Shown here piece after piece: positions 1-7,194 of a DNA stretch of 21,441 bases; position 1 is the stretch's first letter; every line of letters starts with the position of its first letter. The position numbers were made by a program, and so were the translations under genes. This DNA is from Flavobacteriaceae bacterium. Lineage in GTDB: Bacteria; Bacteroidota; Bacteroidia; Flavobacteriales; Flavobacteriaceae. The stretch is from contig JAGKWW010000059.1 of assembly GCA_021151665.1 (NCBI GenBank), positions 1 to 21,441 on the forward strand, read 5' to 3'. Below the pieces are notes generated by a model, which worked only from the letters and a program-made list of their open reading frames with translations, did no database searches and was not told where the DNA came from.

Positions 1-105
1 TTCACAGAGAAAGCACAGAGATTCGCAGAGCTTTTGAGACTAAATGGCACTGATTATGTCGCAAAGATTCGCAAAGAAGGCGCAGAGGTGCGCAAAGATG
101 CTTCG
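1..105. repeat. Dispersed intergenic repeat, CACAGAG/GCAAAG type
   Basis: Non-coding sequence made of short near-periodic words such as CACAGAG, CGCAGAG and GCAAAG. The same material appears in the opposite orientation at about 7544-7590, where CTCTGCG, CTCTGTG and CTCTGTGAA words are seen. Open frames across it are low-complexity and look like no protein, so no gene is called. This kind of sequence is familiar from intergenic regions of flavobacterial genomes; its origin is not known to me. Confidence 0.6.
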
Positions 106-170
106 ACAAGCTCAGCATGACAACCGAAATCCGCCTCTCGACTGCGCTCGAGGTGACAACTCGAAACCGT
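101..170 (-). repeat. Dispersed repeat, GTCATGCTGAGC...GTCGAAGC type
   Basis: On the minus strand this reads TTGTCATGCTGAGC followed by TTGTCGAAGCATC. The same element occurs on the plus strand at about 7340-7366, 13314-13340 and, more diverged, 13579-13630. The adjoining CTCGACTGCGCTCGAGGTG is an 8-9 bp inverted repeat of the same general type. No coding capacity is supported. Confidence 0.65.
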
Positions 171-194
171 AAACCCGAAACCCAAAAACCCAAA

Positions 195-272
195 GCTTCC
201 CCTTAGCCCTGACCGCGCCGGTATCCTGCCGGAGCCTGCGCAGGCAGATAAAGGCAAGGGCAGGACGAAGCT
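195..272 (-). repeat. About 100-bp dispersed repeat, family A (copy 1)
   Basis: Read on the minus strand, this copy contains TCCTGCC, TTATCTGCC, a variable GC-rich centre, GGATACCGG and ends in CAGGGCTAAGGGG followed by AAGCTTTGGG. The same order of words is found at 7075-7172 (+), 10640-10705 (-) and 13183-13290 (+). It is followed on the same strand by GGGTTTC-type heptads, as in the 13183 copy. The gene it follows would lie to its right on the minus strand, but none is present before truA, so the gene-end association cannot be tested for this copy. Confidence 0.65.
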
Positions 273-340
273 GCGGAAAATGCGCGAATGATGGCTGCTC
301 ATAATGATTATTTTAAATGATGAATTTTAAATTTTGAATC

Positions 341-391
341 ACTTCGAGATTCCTCAATTTCGCTGCGCTGCATTTGGAATGGAACAACACT
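341..391 (+). repeat. 51-bp direct repeat, left copy
   Basis: This 51-bp stretch is repeated at 505-555 with a single mismatch (CATTTGG here, CATTCGG there); the two starts lie 164 bp apart. Each copy is preceded by an AT-rich 7-bp-periodic tract (AATGATG, AATTTTA, AATTTTG). A diverged inverted relative lies near 7205-7250. Confidence 0.85.
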
Positions 392-406
392 CTTTCTAAA
401 TTACGC

Positions 407-432
407 GTTCCATGTGGCTTCGCCGAACCACT
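407..432. repeat. 26-bp repeat with GTGGCTTCGCCGAACCAC near-palindrome
   Basis: These 26 bases recur exactly at 21416-21441, the other end of the window. The core, GTGGCTTCG followed by CCGAACCAC, is an imperfect inverted repeat able to form a small hairpin. A shorter relative (TGGCCGAAGCCA) sits in the transketolase operon spacer near 20401-20412. Just right of it, 442-474 holds an inverted copy of the GTCTCCACTCCGCTGCG element. Confidence 0.8.
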
Positions 433-504
433 GCGTTAGGTTTCGACCGTAGCGCAGCGGAGTGGAGACATCTCATTTTTATTTTAAATGCTGAATTTTG
501 AATT

Positions 505-555
505 ACTTCGAGATTCCTCAATTTCGCTGCGCTGCATTCGGAATGGAACAACACT
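505..555 (+). repeat. 51-bp direct repeat, right copy
   Basis: Second copy of the 341-391 repeat, 50 of 51 positions identical. It is followed directly by heptad words AACCTGA and AACCTGA that run up to the truA promoter. An ATG at 498 opens a frame through this repeat into truA, but the translated repeat is not part of the TruA family, so that upstream start is not accepted. Confidence 0.85.
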
Positions 556-589
556 CAACCCGAAACCTGAAACCTGAAACCAAAAATCT

Positions 590-597
590 TATCTTTG
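590..597 (+). promoter_or_regulatory. Promoter -7 element of truA
   Basis: TATCTTTG matches the Bacteroidota -7 consensus TAnnTTTG exactly and is followed by C. It lies 24 bases before the proposed TTG start of truA, which implies a very short leader. No TTG at the usual -33 distance is visible, because that space is taken by AACCTGA-type repeat. Confidence 0.7.
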
Positions 598-620
598 CAC
601 AACTAATTTACACGCCGGTT

Positions 621-1355
621 TTGAGATATTTTGTCGAGTTTGCTTACAACGGAAAAAATTACTGCGGGTGGCAGTTTCAGCCGCACAGCCCATCGGTGCA
701 GGAAACGCTGAACAAGGCGCTTTCTACCCTGCTGCGCACCCCTATAGATGTGGTGGGCGCAGGCCGTACCGATACCGGGGTTCATGCCCGCCAGATGTTT
801 GCGCACTTTGACCATGACAACGTTATAGACAACGATACGCTCGTGAAGCGGCTCAACGCTTTCCTGCCAAAGGACATTGTGGTGTACCGGTTTATCCCGC
901 TGCATGATGACGCCCACGCCCGTTTTGACGCTACCGCCCGCACCTACGAGTACCACATCCATACCTTTAAAGATGCGTTTGACCATGAAGGAAGCTGGTA
1001 TCATTTTCACCCGCTGGATGTAGCGGCCATGAACGAAGCGGCGCAGGTATTGCTCGAATACACCGACTTTAAATGCTTCTCGAAAACGCATACCGACGTT
1101 AAGACCTTTAATTGTAAAATAACCCACGCGCAATGGGAGCAGCACGGCACAAAACTTGTGTTTACCGTTTCGGCCGACAGGTTTTTGCGCAACATGGTCC
1201 GCGCTATTGTGGGCACATTAATTAACGTCGGGCTGGGCAAGCTTACAGTAGCCGATGTCCGCCACATCATAACCTCGCGCGACCGCAACCAGGCGGGGGC
1301 ATCGGTTCCCGCACACGGGCTTTACCTTACTCAGGTAATTTATCCGTACCTTTAA
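621..1355 (+). CDS. truA: tRNA pseudouridine(38-40) synthase TruA
   Basis: TruA isomerises uridines 38-40 in the anticodon arm of many tRNAs to pseudouridine in the cytoplasm. The protein opens with RYFVEFAYNGKNYCGWQ, the family's usual N-terminus, and carries GAGRTDTGVHA with the catalytic aspartate at about residue 51; later landmarks are ARFDATARTYEY and DRFLRNMVRAIVG. I chose TTG at 621 (244 aa, close to the family norm) because family homology begins exactly there. The longer frame from ATG 498 would translate 41 codons of dispersed repeat and would start upstream of the promoter element at 590-597. The stop is 3 bases before the ABC transporter start, so the two are probably one operon. 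Confidence 0.93.
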   Translation: MRYFVEFAYNGKNYCGWQFQPHSPSVQETLNKALSTLLRTPIDVVGAGRTDTGVHARQMFAHFDHDNVIDNDTLVKRLNAFLPKDIVVYRFIPLHDDAHARFDATARTYEYHIHTFKDAFDHEGSWYHFHPLDVAAMNEAAQVLLEYTDFKCFSKTHTDVKTFNCKITHAQWEQHGTKLVFTVSADRFLRNMVRAIVGTLINVGLGKLTVADVRHIITSRDRNQAGASVPAHGLYLTQVIYPYL

Positions 1356-1358
1356 TGC

Positions 1359-3125
1359 ATGAATACACCTATGAAATCCCCTTCTTCCAATTCGCTCAAA
1401 AAGATCATGCGCTTTGCCAAACCCTACCGCGCCCGCTACATCTGGGTAGTGGTGTTTGCCGTAGCGCTCTCCATATTTGCCGCACTCCGCCCCTACCTGC
1501 TCAAGGAAACGGTAGACCTTTATATGGTAAAGCACGACGCCAACGGGCTCCTGCTTTTCATCATCCTGATGGGTATCGTGCTGGTACTCGAGGTGCTGTC
1601 GCAATTCTACTTTACCTACTGGGCCAACTGGCTGGGGCAGGATATCGTAAAGGACATTCGCGAAAGGCTCTTTACCCACATCACGGCATTCCGTATGAAG
1701 TTCTTCGATAACGAACAGGTGGGCCGCCTGGTAACGCGTACGGTTTTCGACATCGAGTCGATTGCCCGCATCTTCAGCCAGGGGCTTTTTATGATCATTT
1801 CCGATTTGCTGAAAATGATCGTGATACTGGGCGTGATGTTCTACATGAACTGGAAGCTGACGGTAATCGTACTTTCGGCCATGCCGGTGCTGGTGTATGC
1901 CACACGCATTTTCCAGAAGAAGATGAAGGGCGCGTTTGAGGAGGTTCGCGCGCAGGTGGCCAACCTCAATACCTTTGTGCAGGAACGGCTTACGGGGATG
2001 AAGATCGTACAGCTGTTTAACCGCGAAGAAGCCGAATACGAAAACTTTAAACGCATCAATAAAAAACACAACGACGCATGGCAGAAGAACATCCTGTACA
2101 ACTCGATCTTTTTCCCTATTGCCGATATTATTTCGTCGCTTACCCTGGGCGTGGTGATATGGTATGGCGCGCGCAGCATTGTGATGGGCGACAATATCAC
2201 CTCTCCGGGCGACCTGTTTGCCTACACTATGTTTATCCCGATGCTGTTTAACCCGCTGCGCCAGATCGCAGATAAGTTTAACGAACTGCAGATGGGCATC
2301 GTGGCGAGCGACCGCGTGCTGGAGTTATTGGAAACCAACGAATACCTACAGGAAAACGGCACGGTACAGGCACACCACTTCCGCGGTGACCTTGAGTTTA
2401 CCGATGTGCATTTCAGCTATATCGAAGGCGAGGAGGTAATTAAGGGCATCAACCTGAAGGTGAATGCCGGCGAAACCATTGCCATTGTGGGCGCTACGGG
2501 TGCGGGCAAGAGTACCATCATCAATTTGCTGAACCGCTTTTACGAAATATCGGGCGGGACCATTTGTGTCGATGGCCGGAACATAGACGAATACACGCTG
2601 GAGTCGCTGCGCCGGCAGATCGCGATCGTATTGCAGGACGTGTTCCTTTTTGCCGATACCATCATGAACAACATCACGCTGTACGACCCTGCCATTACGC
2701 CCGACCATGTTATCGCTGCGGCCAAAGCCATTGGCGTGCATGACTTTATCTCGAGCCTTCCCGGCGGGTATGAGTACAACGTAAAAGAGCGCGGGGTGAT
2801 GCTCTCGAGCGGGCAGCGCCAGCTTATCGCGTTCCTGAGGGCGTATGTGAGCAACCCGGGCATCCTGGTGCTGGATGAGGCTACTTCCTCTATCGACACC
2901 TACTCTGAAGAGCTGATACAAAAGGCCACCGAGCGCATTACCGAAGGGCGTACCTCAATAGTGATTGCGCACCGCCTGGCGACCATCGTCAATGCCGATA
3001 AGATCATTGTGATGGACAAGGGCCTTATTGTAGAATCGGGCACGCACTACGAACTGATCAACCGCGCCGAGGGATATTATAAGAATTTGTACTATTCGCA
3101 GTTTGCGGTGGAGAGTGAGGGGTAG
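1359..3125 (+). CDS. ABC exporter, fused membrane and ATPase domains (MsbA/LmrA type)
   Basis: A 588-aa half-transporter expected to work as a dimer in the inner membrane and export a lipid or other hydrophobic substrate; the substrate cannot be told from sequence. Residues about 25-310 form the six-helix membrane domain (hydrophobic runs near 28-45, 63-87, 137-160, 165-182, 250-270, 280-298). The ATPase domain has Walker A GATGAGKST at 378-386, Q-loop Q426, signature LSSGQRQ at 482-488, Walker B ILVLDEATS at 502-510 with catalytic E507, and the switch histidine H538. All catalytic residues are present. It starts 3 bases after the truA stop, implying co-transcription; ATG 1371 is a possible alternative start. 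There is no clear terminator before the next gene. Confidence 0.93.
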   Translation: MNTPMKSPSSNSLKKIMRFAKPYRARYIWVVVFAVALSIFAALRPYLLKETVDLYMVKHDANGLLLFIILMGIVLVLEVLSQFYFTYWANWLGQDIVKDIRERLFTHITAFRMKFFDNEQVGRLVTRTVFDIESIARIFSQGLFMIISDLLKMIVILGVMFYMNWKLTVIVLSAMPVLVYATRIFQKKMKGAFEEVRAQVANLNTFVQERLTGMKIVQLFNREEAEYENFKRINKKHNDAWQKNILYNSIFFPIADIISSLTLGVVIWYGARSIVMGDNITSPGDLFAYTMFIPMLFNPLRQIADKFNELQMGIVASDRVLELLETNEYLQENGTVQAHHFRGDLEFTDVHFSYIEGEEVIKGINLKVNAGETIAIVGATGAGKSTIINLLNRFYEISGGTICVDGRNIDEYTLESLRRQIAIVLQDVFLFADTIMNNITLYDPAITPDHVIAAAKAIGVHDFISSLPGGYEYNVKERGVMLSSGQRQLIAFLRAYVSNPGILVLDEATSSIDTYSEELIQKATERITEGRTSIVIAHRLATIVNADKIIVMDKGLIVESGTHYELINRAEGYYKNLYYSQFAVESEG

Positions 3126-3140
3126 GTTTTTTTGTGAAAC

Positions 3141-3168
3141 TTGCCAATAAAATGTTAAATTAGCTTTA
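3141..3168 (+). promoter_or_regulatory. Candidate promoter of the RloC-like gene
   Basis: TTG at 3141-3143, a 17-base spacer and TAGCTTTA at 3161-3168 resemble the Bacteroidota TTG/TAnnTTTG promoter with one mismatch in the -7 box. It would give the AT-rich gene its own transcript, independent of truA-ABC. The -7 box falls inside the inverted repeat at 3155-3179. Confidence 0.45.
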
Positions 3169-3179
3169 CGCTAATTTAA
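3155..3179. promoter_or_regulatory. Perfect 10-bp inverted repeat before the RloC-like start codon
   Basis: TTAAATTAGC (3155-3164), loop TTTAC, then GCTAATTTAA (3170-3179) is a perfect 10-bp inverted repeat that ends 5 bases before the ATG at 3185. It covers the candidate -7 box and the ribosome-binding region. It is not followed by a T-run, so it is a poor terminator for the upstream gene. It could be an operator or a translation-blocking hairpin; which one cannot be told from sequence. Confidence 0.6.
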
Positions 3180-3184
3180 TTACT

Positions 3185-5488
3185 ATGATTAAAAAGATAC
3201 AATTTCTAAAAGATTTTGGAGTTTACGATGACTTTGAATGGAAAAGTCTTCCTCACTTTAGAGAGAAAAATATTTTTTACGGTTGGAATTATTCAGGTAA
3301 AACAACCCTGTCAAGATTATTTGCCTGTTTAAGAGATAAAGCCCTTAATCCAAATTTCGAACAAGGGCGGTTCAAAATTATCGCTGATGATGGTCAGGAA
3401 ATTACGGAATCCAATATTGCAAACTGCAACCTTAAAATACAAGTTTACAATTCTGATTATATTAGAGATAATTTACGTTGGGACAGGGATAACAAGATAA
3501 ACGGAATTTCGTTTGACGTTGGAGAAAATGTACAATTGCGCGAACGCATTTTAGAAAATAACAAACTGATAAGTCGAATAAATGGAGATGAACATAATCG
3601 CGGTAAAAAAGAACCTTTTTTAGTTGACTATCATAACTATTTACCCTACGAAGAATCTAAGTTTTCCATCGAAGCAAAAAGAATAAAAAATGACATATTT
3701 AATAGCTTGATTGACTTCGACAAACGTCACTTTGTAAAAATCAAGGATGAGGTAATATCAGATTTAAATACCTCTGTGTTAAATGAGGAAGATTTGTTTT
3801 ATCACAAAAAGATGGCGGTAATGCTAACTACGAAAGAAACAATAGCTCATGTGAATTTCGACTTTAGTATTAAAGACACAATATCCGATGTGGAAGCGGT
3901 TTTGAAGGAAGAGCTATTTACCGTAGAAGCCATTCATTTTGAAGACGCAACTGTAGCAAGCTGGATAAAACAAGGATTCCACCTACACGAGCACACTGAT
4001 AAGTGTTTATTTTGCGATTCTCAATTTACTGTTAATAGACGCCAAGCTTTGCAACAATATTTGTCGGGCACAGCTTCGACGCTGCGTGAGAAAATTGCGA
4101 ACGTTTTAATTCAAGTTCAAAATCTAATACAAAAGATCGAGTCACTAAAGTTACCTAGAAGTAAAAATGATTTTTTCGAAACACATCAAGATTCTTATGA
4201 AAAACAGCTTGCGCTATTTAACACCAATAGACGAGAATTGAAAGTGTACTTGGAATCTTTAATTTCTCAACTGAGAGATAAAGAATTAAATCACCTGTTT
4301 AATGAAGTTGAAATTGCTTCTGTTCCAACTAAAACTCTTGACGATTTCACAAATATTATTGTTGATATAAATTCAATTATTGAGAACAACAACTACATAA
4401 TTGAAAATTTCATTGAAACGAAAAATTTGTCGCGTGACCTTTTAAGAAAACATTATGTAGCCCAATACTTAATTCAAGAGCAATATATCGAGAAAAGGAA
4501 AAGGAAAGAGTTTGCTATGAGATGTCTTGAACGCTACGATTCACTTGTACGTAAACTTCAGGATCAAAATTCAGAGTACGAAAGTCAATTAAAAAGTATA
4601 ACTGCAGGGAGAAAGGAGCTAAACAACTTTATCAACAACTTTCTTAACAGGAAAGACCTTGTGATAGAAGTTATTGAACAAGAAAAATTCATTCTGAAAA
4701 GAGGAGAGAAAATTGCTGAGAATTTTAGTGAAGGGGAGAAAACTGCGATATCATTTTCATATTTTTTAGTTCAACTTGAAAGTTTGATGCGAGAAGGCAA
4801 ATTAGTGGACTATATTATATTTATCGATGATCCAATTTCTAGTCTTGACAGCAATCATATTTCCCAAATTTATAGCATTTTAAACTCGTTTTTCTTTAGA
4901 AAAGGGGTTGATGGCCAACCTAAGGATAAAATTGTTGACTGCTTTAGGCAGTTGTTTATATCAACACATAACTCTGATTTTTTTGCTTTTCTTAAAGATT
5001 CTAATAGAATAAACAAGAAGGTAAAGGTTGGAGAGAGCAACCAACCCACCTCTGAGTATTTTCTCATAAAAAAAATATCGGATACGGTATCAGACATCCG
5101 TACTCTTCCAAGGGCTTTAAAAAATCATAAGTCTGAATACCTCTACTTATTTGAGTTAATTTTGGGCTTTCATTTATCAGAAAACAAGGAACATGATGAG
5201 CGGATAATATTGCTTCCTAATGCTATACGCCGATTTTTAGAAATCTACACTTTGATGAAATTACCTAGCTCGACCGATGAAGTTGATAATCGTTTAAAAT
5301 TACTATTCCCAGAGTTTCTTGAGTTAAAAACTTTACATCATTTTTCTCATTTTACCAATCTGGAGAAAGTCACAAAACATGATAACCTCATCATGAATCT
5401 TCCGCAGGCAGTTAACGAATTAATGAACCTGTTGCAGAAAGACGAAAAACATTTCGAATCACTTAAGGCAGGCTGCAATCCAAACTAG
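3185..5488 (+). CDS. RloC-like AAA_13 ATPase, candidate anticodon nuclease
   Basis: A 767-aa ABC/SMC-like ATPase of the AAA_13 type. Walker A is GWNYSGKTT at 33-41, the ABC signature FSEGEK at 514-519, Walker B YIIFIDDPISSLD at about 543-555, and the H-loop FISTHNSD at 591-598. Between the two ATPase halves lie charged, probably coiled-coil segments (about 150-260 and 295-500) broken by C274-L-F-C277, a zinc-hook-like CxxC. After the H-loop comes the SEYLYLFELI segment and then R682, E686 and H718. Their 0/4/36 spacing equals that of the PrrC catalytic triad R320-E324-H356; H722 is an alternative histidine. In known RloC proteins this layout couples ATPase sensing of DNA damage or phage infection to tRNA anticodon cleavage. 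No restriction-modification genes adjoin. Base composition is far more AT-rich than both neighbours, suggesting transfer. ATPase family is firm; nuclease activity is inference. Confidence 0.8.
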   Translation: MIKKIQFLKDFGVYDDFEWKSLPHFREKNIFYGWNYSGKTTLSRLFACLRDKALNPNFEQGRFKIIADDGQEITESNIANCNLKIQVYNSDYIRDNLRWDRDNKINGISFDVGENVQLRERILENNKLISRINGDEHNRGKKEPFLVDYHNYLPYEESKFSIEAKRIKNDIFNSLIDFDKRHFVKIKDEVISDLNTSVLNEEDLFYHKKMAVMLTTKETIAHVNFDFSIKDTISDVEAVLKEELFTVEAIHFEDATVASWIKQGFHLHEHTDKCLFCDSQFTVNRRQALQQYLSGTASTLREKIANVLIQVQNLIQKIESLKLPRSKNDFFETHQDSYEKQLALFNTNRRELKVYLESLISQLRDKELNHLFNEVEIASVPTKTLDDFTNIIVDINSIIENNNYIIENFIETKNLSRDLLRKHYVAQYLIQEQYIEKRKRKEFAMRCLERYDSLVRKLQDQNSEYESQLKSITAGRKELNNFINNFLNRKDLVIEVIEQEKFILKRGEKIAENFSEGEKTAISFSYFLVQLESLMREGKLVDYIIFIDDPISSLDSNHISQIYSILNSFFFRKGVDGQPKDKIVDCFRQLFISTHNSDFFAFLKDSNRINKKVKVGESNQPTSEYFLIKKISDTVSDIRTLPRALKNHKSEYLYLFELILGFHLSENKEHDERIILLPNAIRRFLEIYTLMKLPSSTDEVDNRLKLLFPEFLELKTLHHFSHFTNLEKVTKHDNLIMNLPQAVNELMNLLQKDEKHFESLKAGCNPN

Positions 5489-5520
5489 ACAAACAATTTC
5501 CCCACAACCAAAATTATACT

Positions 5521-5528
5521 TATTTTCG
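5521..5528 (+). promoter_or_regulatory. Candidate -7 element of the lpd gene
   Basis: TATTTTCG matches TAnnTTTG with one mismatch and lies 31 bases before the lpd start. A promoter here fits the idea that lpd was an independent unit before the AT-rich gene entered upstream. No convincing -33 TTG was seen. Confidence 0.35.
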
Positions 5529-5559
5529 TAGCGCAATTTAAACAGCAAATAAAACTACC

Positions 5560-6948
5560 ATGAAATACGATGTTATTGTTTTGGGAAGCGGCCCGGGCGG
5601 GTATGTAACTGCCATCAGGGCGTCTCAGCTTGGCTTTAAGGTGGCCGTTGTAGAAAAAGAAAACCTTGGCGGCATCTGCCTTAACTGGGGCTGTATCCCA
5701 ACAAAAGCACTGCTCAAGAGCGCACAGGTGTTTGATTACCTGAAGCACGCGGGCGACTATGGCCTTACCGTAAAGGAGTTCGATAAAGACTTCCCTGCCG
5801 TAATACAGCGCAGCCGCAACGTGGCCGACGGGATGAGCAAGGGCGTGCAGTTCCTCATGAAGAAAAACAAGATCGAAGTGATATACGGCACCGGAAAAGT
5901 AAAGCCGGGCAAAAAGATAGACGTAACCGATAAGGACGGGAAGACTACAGAGCTTAGCGCCGACCATATCATCATTGCCACAGGGGCGCGTTCACGCGAG
6001 CTGCCTAACCTTCCGCAGGATGGAAAGAAAGTGATAGGCTACCGCCAGGCCATGACACTGCCCGAGCAGCCAAAGAGCATGATCGTGGTAGGATCGGGCG
6101 CCATTGGGGTAGAGTTTGCACACTTCTACAACTCAATGGGTACGCAGGTAACCGTGGTAGAGTTCATGCCAAACATCGTTCCGGTTGAGGATGAAGACAT
6201 TTCCAAGCAGTTCGAGCGCTCGCTAAAGAAGTCGGGCGTTACCATCATGACCAATTCATCAGTAGAGAAAATAGATACTTCGGGCAACGGCGTTAAGGCT
6301 ACGGTAAAAACAGCCAAAGGCGAAGAGATCCTGGAAGCCGACATCCTTCTTTCGGCGGTGGGCATCAAATCCAACATCGAGAACATCGGCCTTGAGGAAG
6401 TGGGCATCGCAACCGACAGGGATAAGATCATGGTCAACAAATACTACCAGACCAACGTACCGGGCTATTATGCCATTGGCGACGTGGTTCCGGGGCAGGC
6501 GCTGGCACACGTGGCTTCGGCAGAGGGCATCCTTTGCGTAGAGAAGATCGCGGGCATGCACGTAGAGCCGCTAGATTATGGCAATATCCCGGGCTGTACC
6601 TATGCTACACCGGAAATTGCTTCTGTAGGCCTTACCGAAAAGCAGGCTAAAGAAAAAGGCTACGAACTGAAAATAGGCAAGTTCCCGTTCACCGCATCGG
6701 GCAAGGCCAAAGCTGCCGGCACACCCGACGGTTTTGTAAAAGTGATCTTCGATGCCAAGTATGGCGAATGGCTGGGCTGCCACATGATAGGCGCCGGCGT
6801 AACCGATATGATCGCCGAGGCGGTGGTAGCGCGCAAGCTCGAAACCACAGGCCACGAGATCCTGAAAGCCGTTCACCCGCACCCGACGATGAGCGAAGCC
6901 GTAATGGAAGCCGTAGCCGATGCGTATGGCGAGGTGATTCACTTATAG
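5560..6948 (+). CDS. lpdA: Dihydrolipoyl dehydrogenase (E3)
   Basis: This flavoprotein reoxidises dihydrolipoamide with NAD+ as the E3 subunit of the pyruvate, 2-oxoglutarate or branched-chain dehydrogenase complexes and the glycine cleavage system. The 462-aa length is typical. The FAD-binding GSGPGGY is at 9-15, the redox-active disulfide C40-LNWG-C45 lies in GGICLNWGCIPTK, the NAD-binding GSGAIG is at 178-183, and the C-terminal HPHPTMSE supplies H441 and E446, the catalytic His-Glu pair. No E1 or E2 genes are beside it, so which complex it serves cannot be told. A rho-independent terminator follows at 7029-7068. Confidence 0.96.
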   Translation: MKYDVIVLGSGPGGYVTAIRASQLGFKVAVVEKENLGGICLNWGCIPTKALLKSAQVFDYLKHAGDYGLTVKEFDKDFPAVIQRSRNVADGMSKGVQFLMKKNKIEVIYGTGKVKPGKKIDVTDKDGKTTELSADHIIIATGARSRELPNLPQDGKKVIGYRQAMTLPEQPKSMIVVGSGAIGVEFAHFYNSMGTQVTVVEFMPNIVPVEDEDISKQFERSLKKSGVTIMTNSSVEKIDTSGNGVKATVKTAKGEEILEADILLSAVGIKSNIENIGLEEVGIATDRDKIMVNKYYQTNVPGYYAIGDVVPGQALAHVASAEGILCVEKIAGMHVEPLDYGNIPGCTYATPEIASVGLTEKQAKEKGYELKIGKFPFTASGKAKAAGTPDGFVKVIFDAKYGEWLGCHMIGAGVTDMIAEAVVARKLETTGHEILKAVHPHPTMSEAVMEAVADAYGEVIHL

Positions 6949-6951
6949 AAA

Positions 6952-6983
6952 GATTCTTAGAAACTTAGAGCCTTAGATTCTTA
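6952..6983 (+). repeat. Four tandem 8-bp units GANNCTTA
   Basis: Directly after the lpd stop are GATTCTTA, GAAACTTA, GAGCCTTA and GATTCTTA, four back-to-back octamers, followed by looser relatives (GAACTAAG, GCCTAAGC) to about 7020. They lie between the stop codon and the terminator and so belong to the lpd 3' untranslated region. Confidence 0.7.
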
Positions 6984-7028
6984 GATGGTCTCAGCACCTC
7001 AGGAACTAAGTGCCTAAGCCACTCAACC

Positions 7029-7068
7029 AAACTCCGCAGACATTATTTGTTTGCGGAGTTTTTTTTTA
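7029..7068 (+). terminator. Rho-independent terminator after lpd
   Basis: AAACTCCGCA (7029-7038) pairs with TGCGGAGTTT (7052-7061) around a 13-base loop, followed by a run of Ts to 7067. The hairpin and T-run are on the plus strand, right for lpd. Confidence 0.85.
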
Positions 7069-7074
7069 TTTGCA

Positions 7075-7172
7075 GCCCATCGTCTGCGCATTCTATACAC
7101 GCAGTTCCTGCTATCCGCTGTATCCCTCCGCTGCGCTGCGGGGATGACGCTCCTATCAGGGCTAAGGGAAAG
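7075..7172 (+). repeat. About 100-bp dispersed repeat, family A (copy 2)
   Basis: Begins within about 10 bases of the lpd terminator T-run with GCGCATTCTATACACGC, then TTCCTGCTATCCGCTGTAT, a GC-rich centre, and ends CAGGGCTAAGGGAAAGCT. It aligns end to end with the copy at 13183-13290, which also follows a terminator directly and points the same way as its upstream gene. Confidence 0.8.
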
Positions 7173-7194
7173 CTATTTTGAGTCAAGGGTTTTG

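Noticed and set aside
54..302. 82-codon minus-strand open frame at the left end
   Set aside because: Made entirely of dispersed repeat units; no family resemblance.
1355..1711. Frame starting at TAATG overlapping the truA stop
   Set aside because: The TAATG overlap looks like coupling, but the frame ends after 118 codons and the ABC exporter is encoded from 1359 in a different frame.
1218..2069. 283-codon minus-strand open frame opposite truA and the ABC gene
   Set aside because: Shadow of GC-rich coding DNA on the plus strand; the plus-strand frames have clear catalytic motifs.
3126..5559. Transposon or genomic-island ends around the AT-rich gene
   Set aside because: I looked for direct or inverted repeats and integrase remnants at both edges and found none beyond the promoter hairpin.
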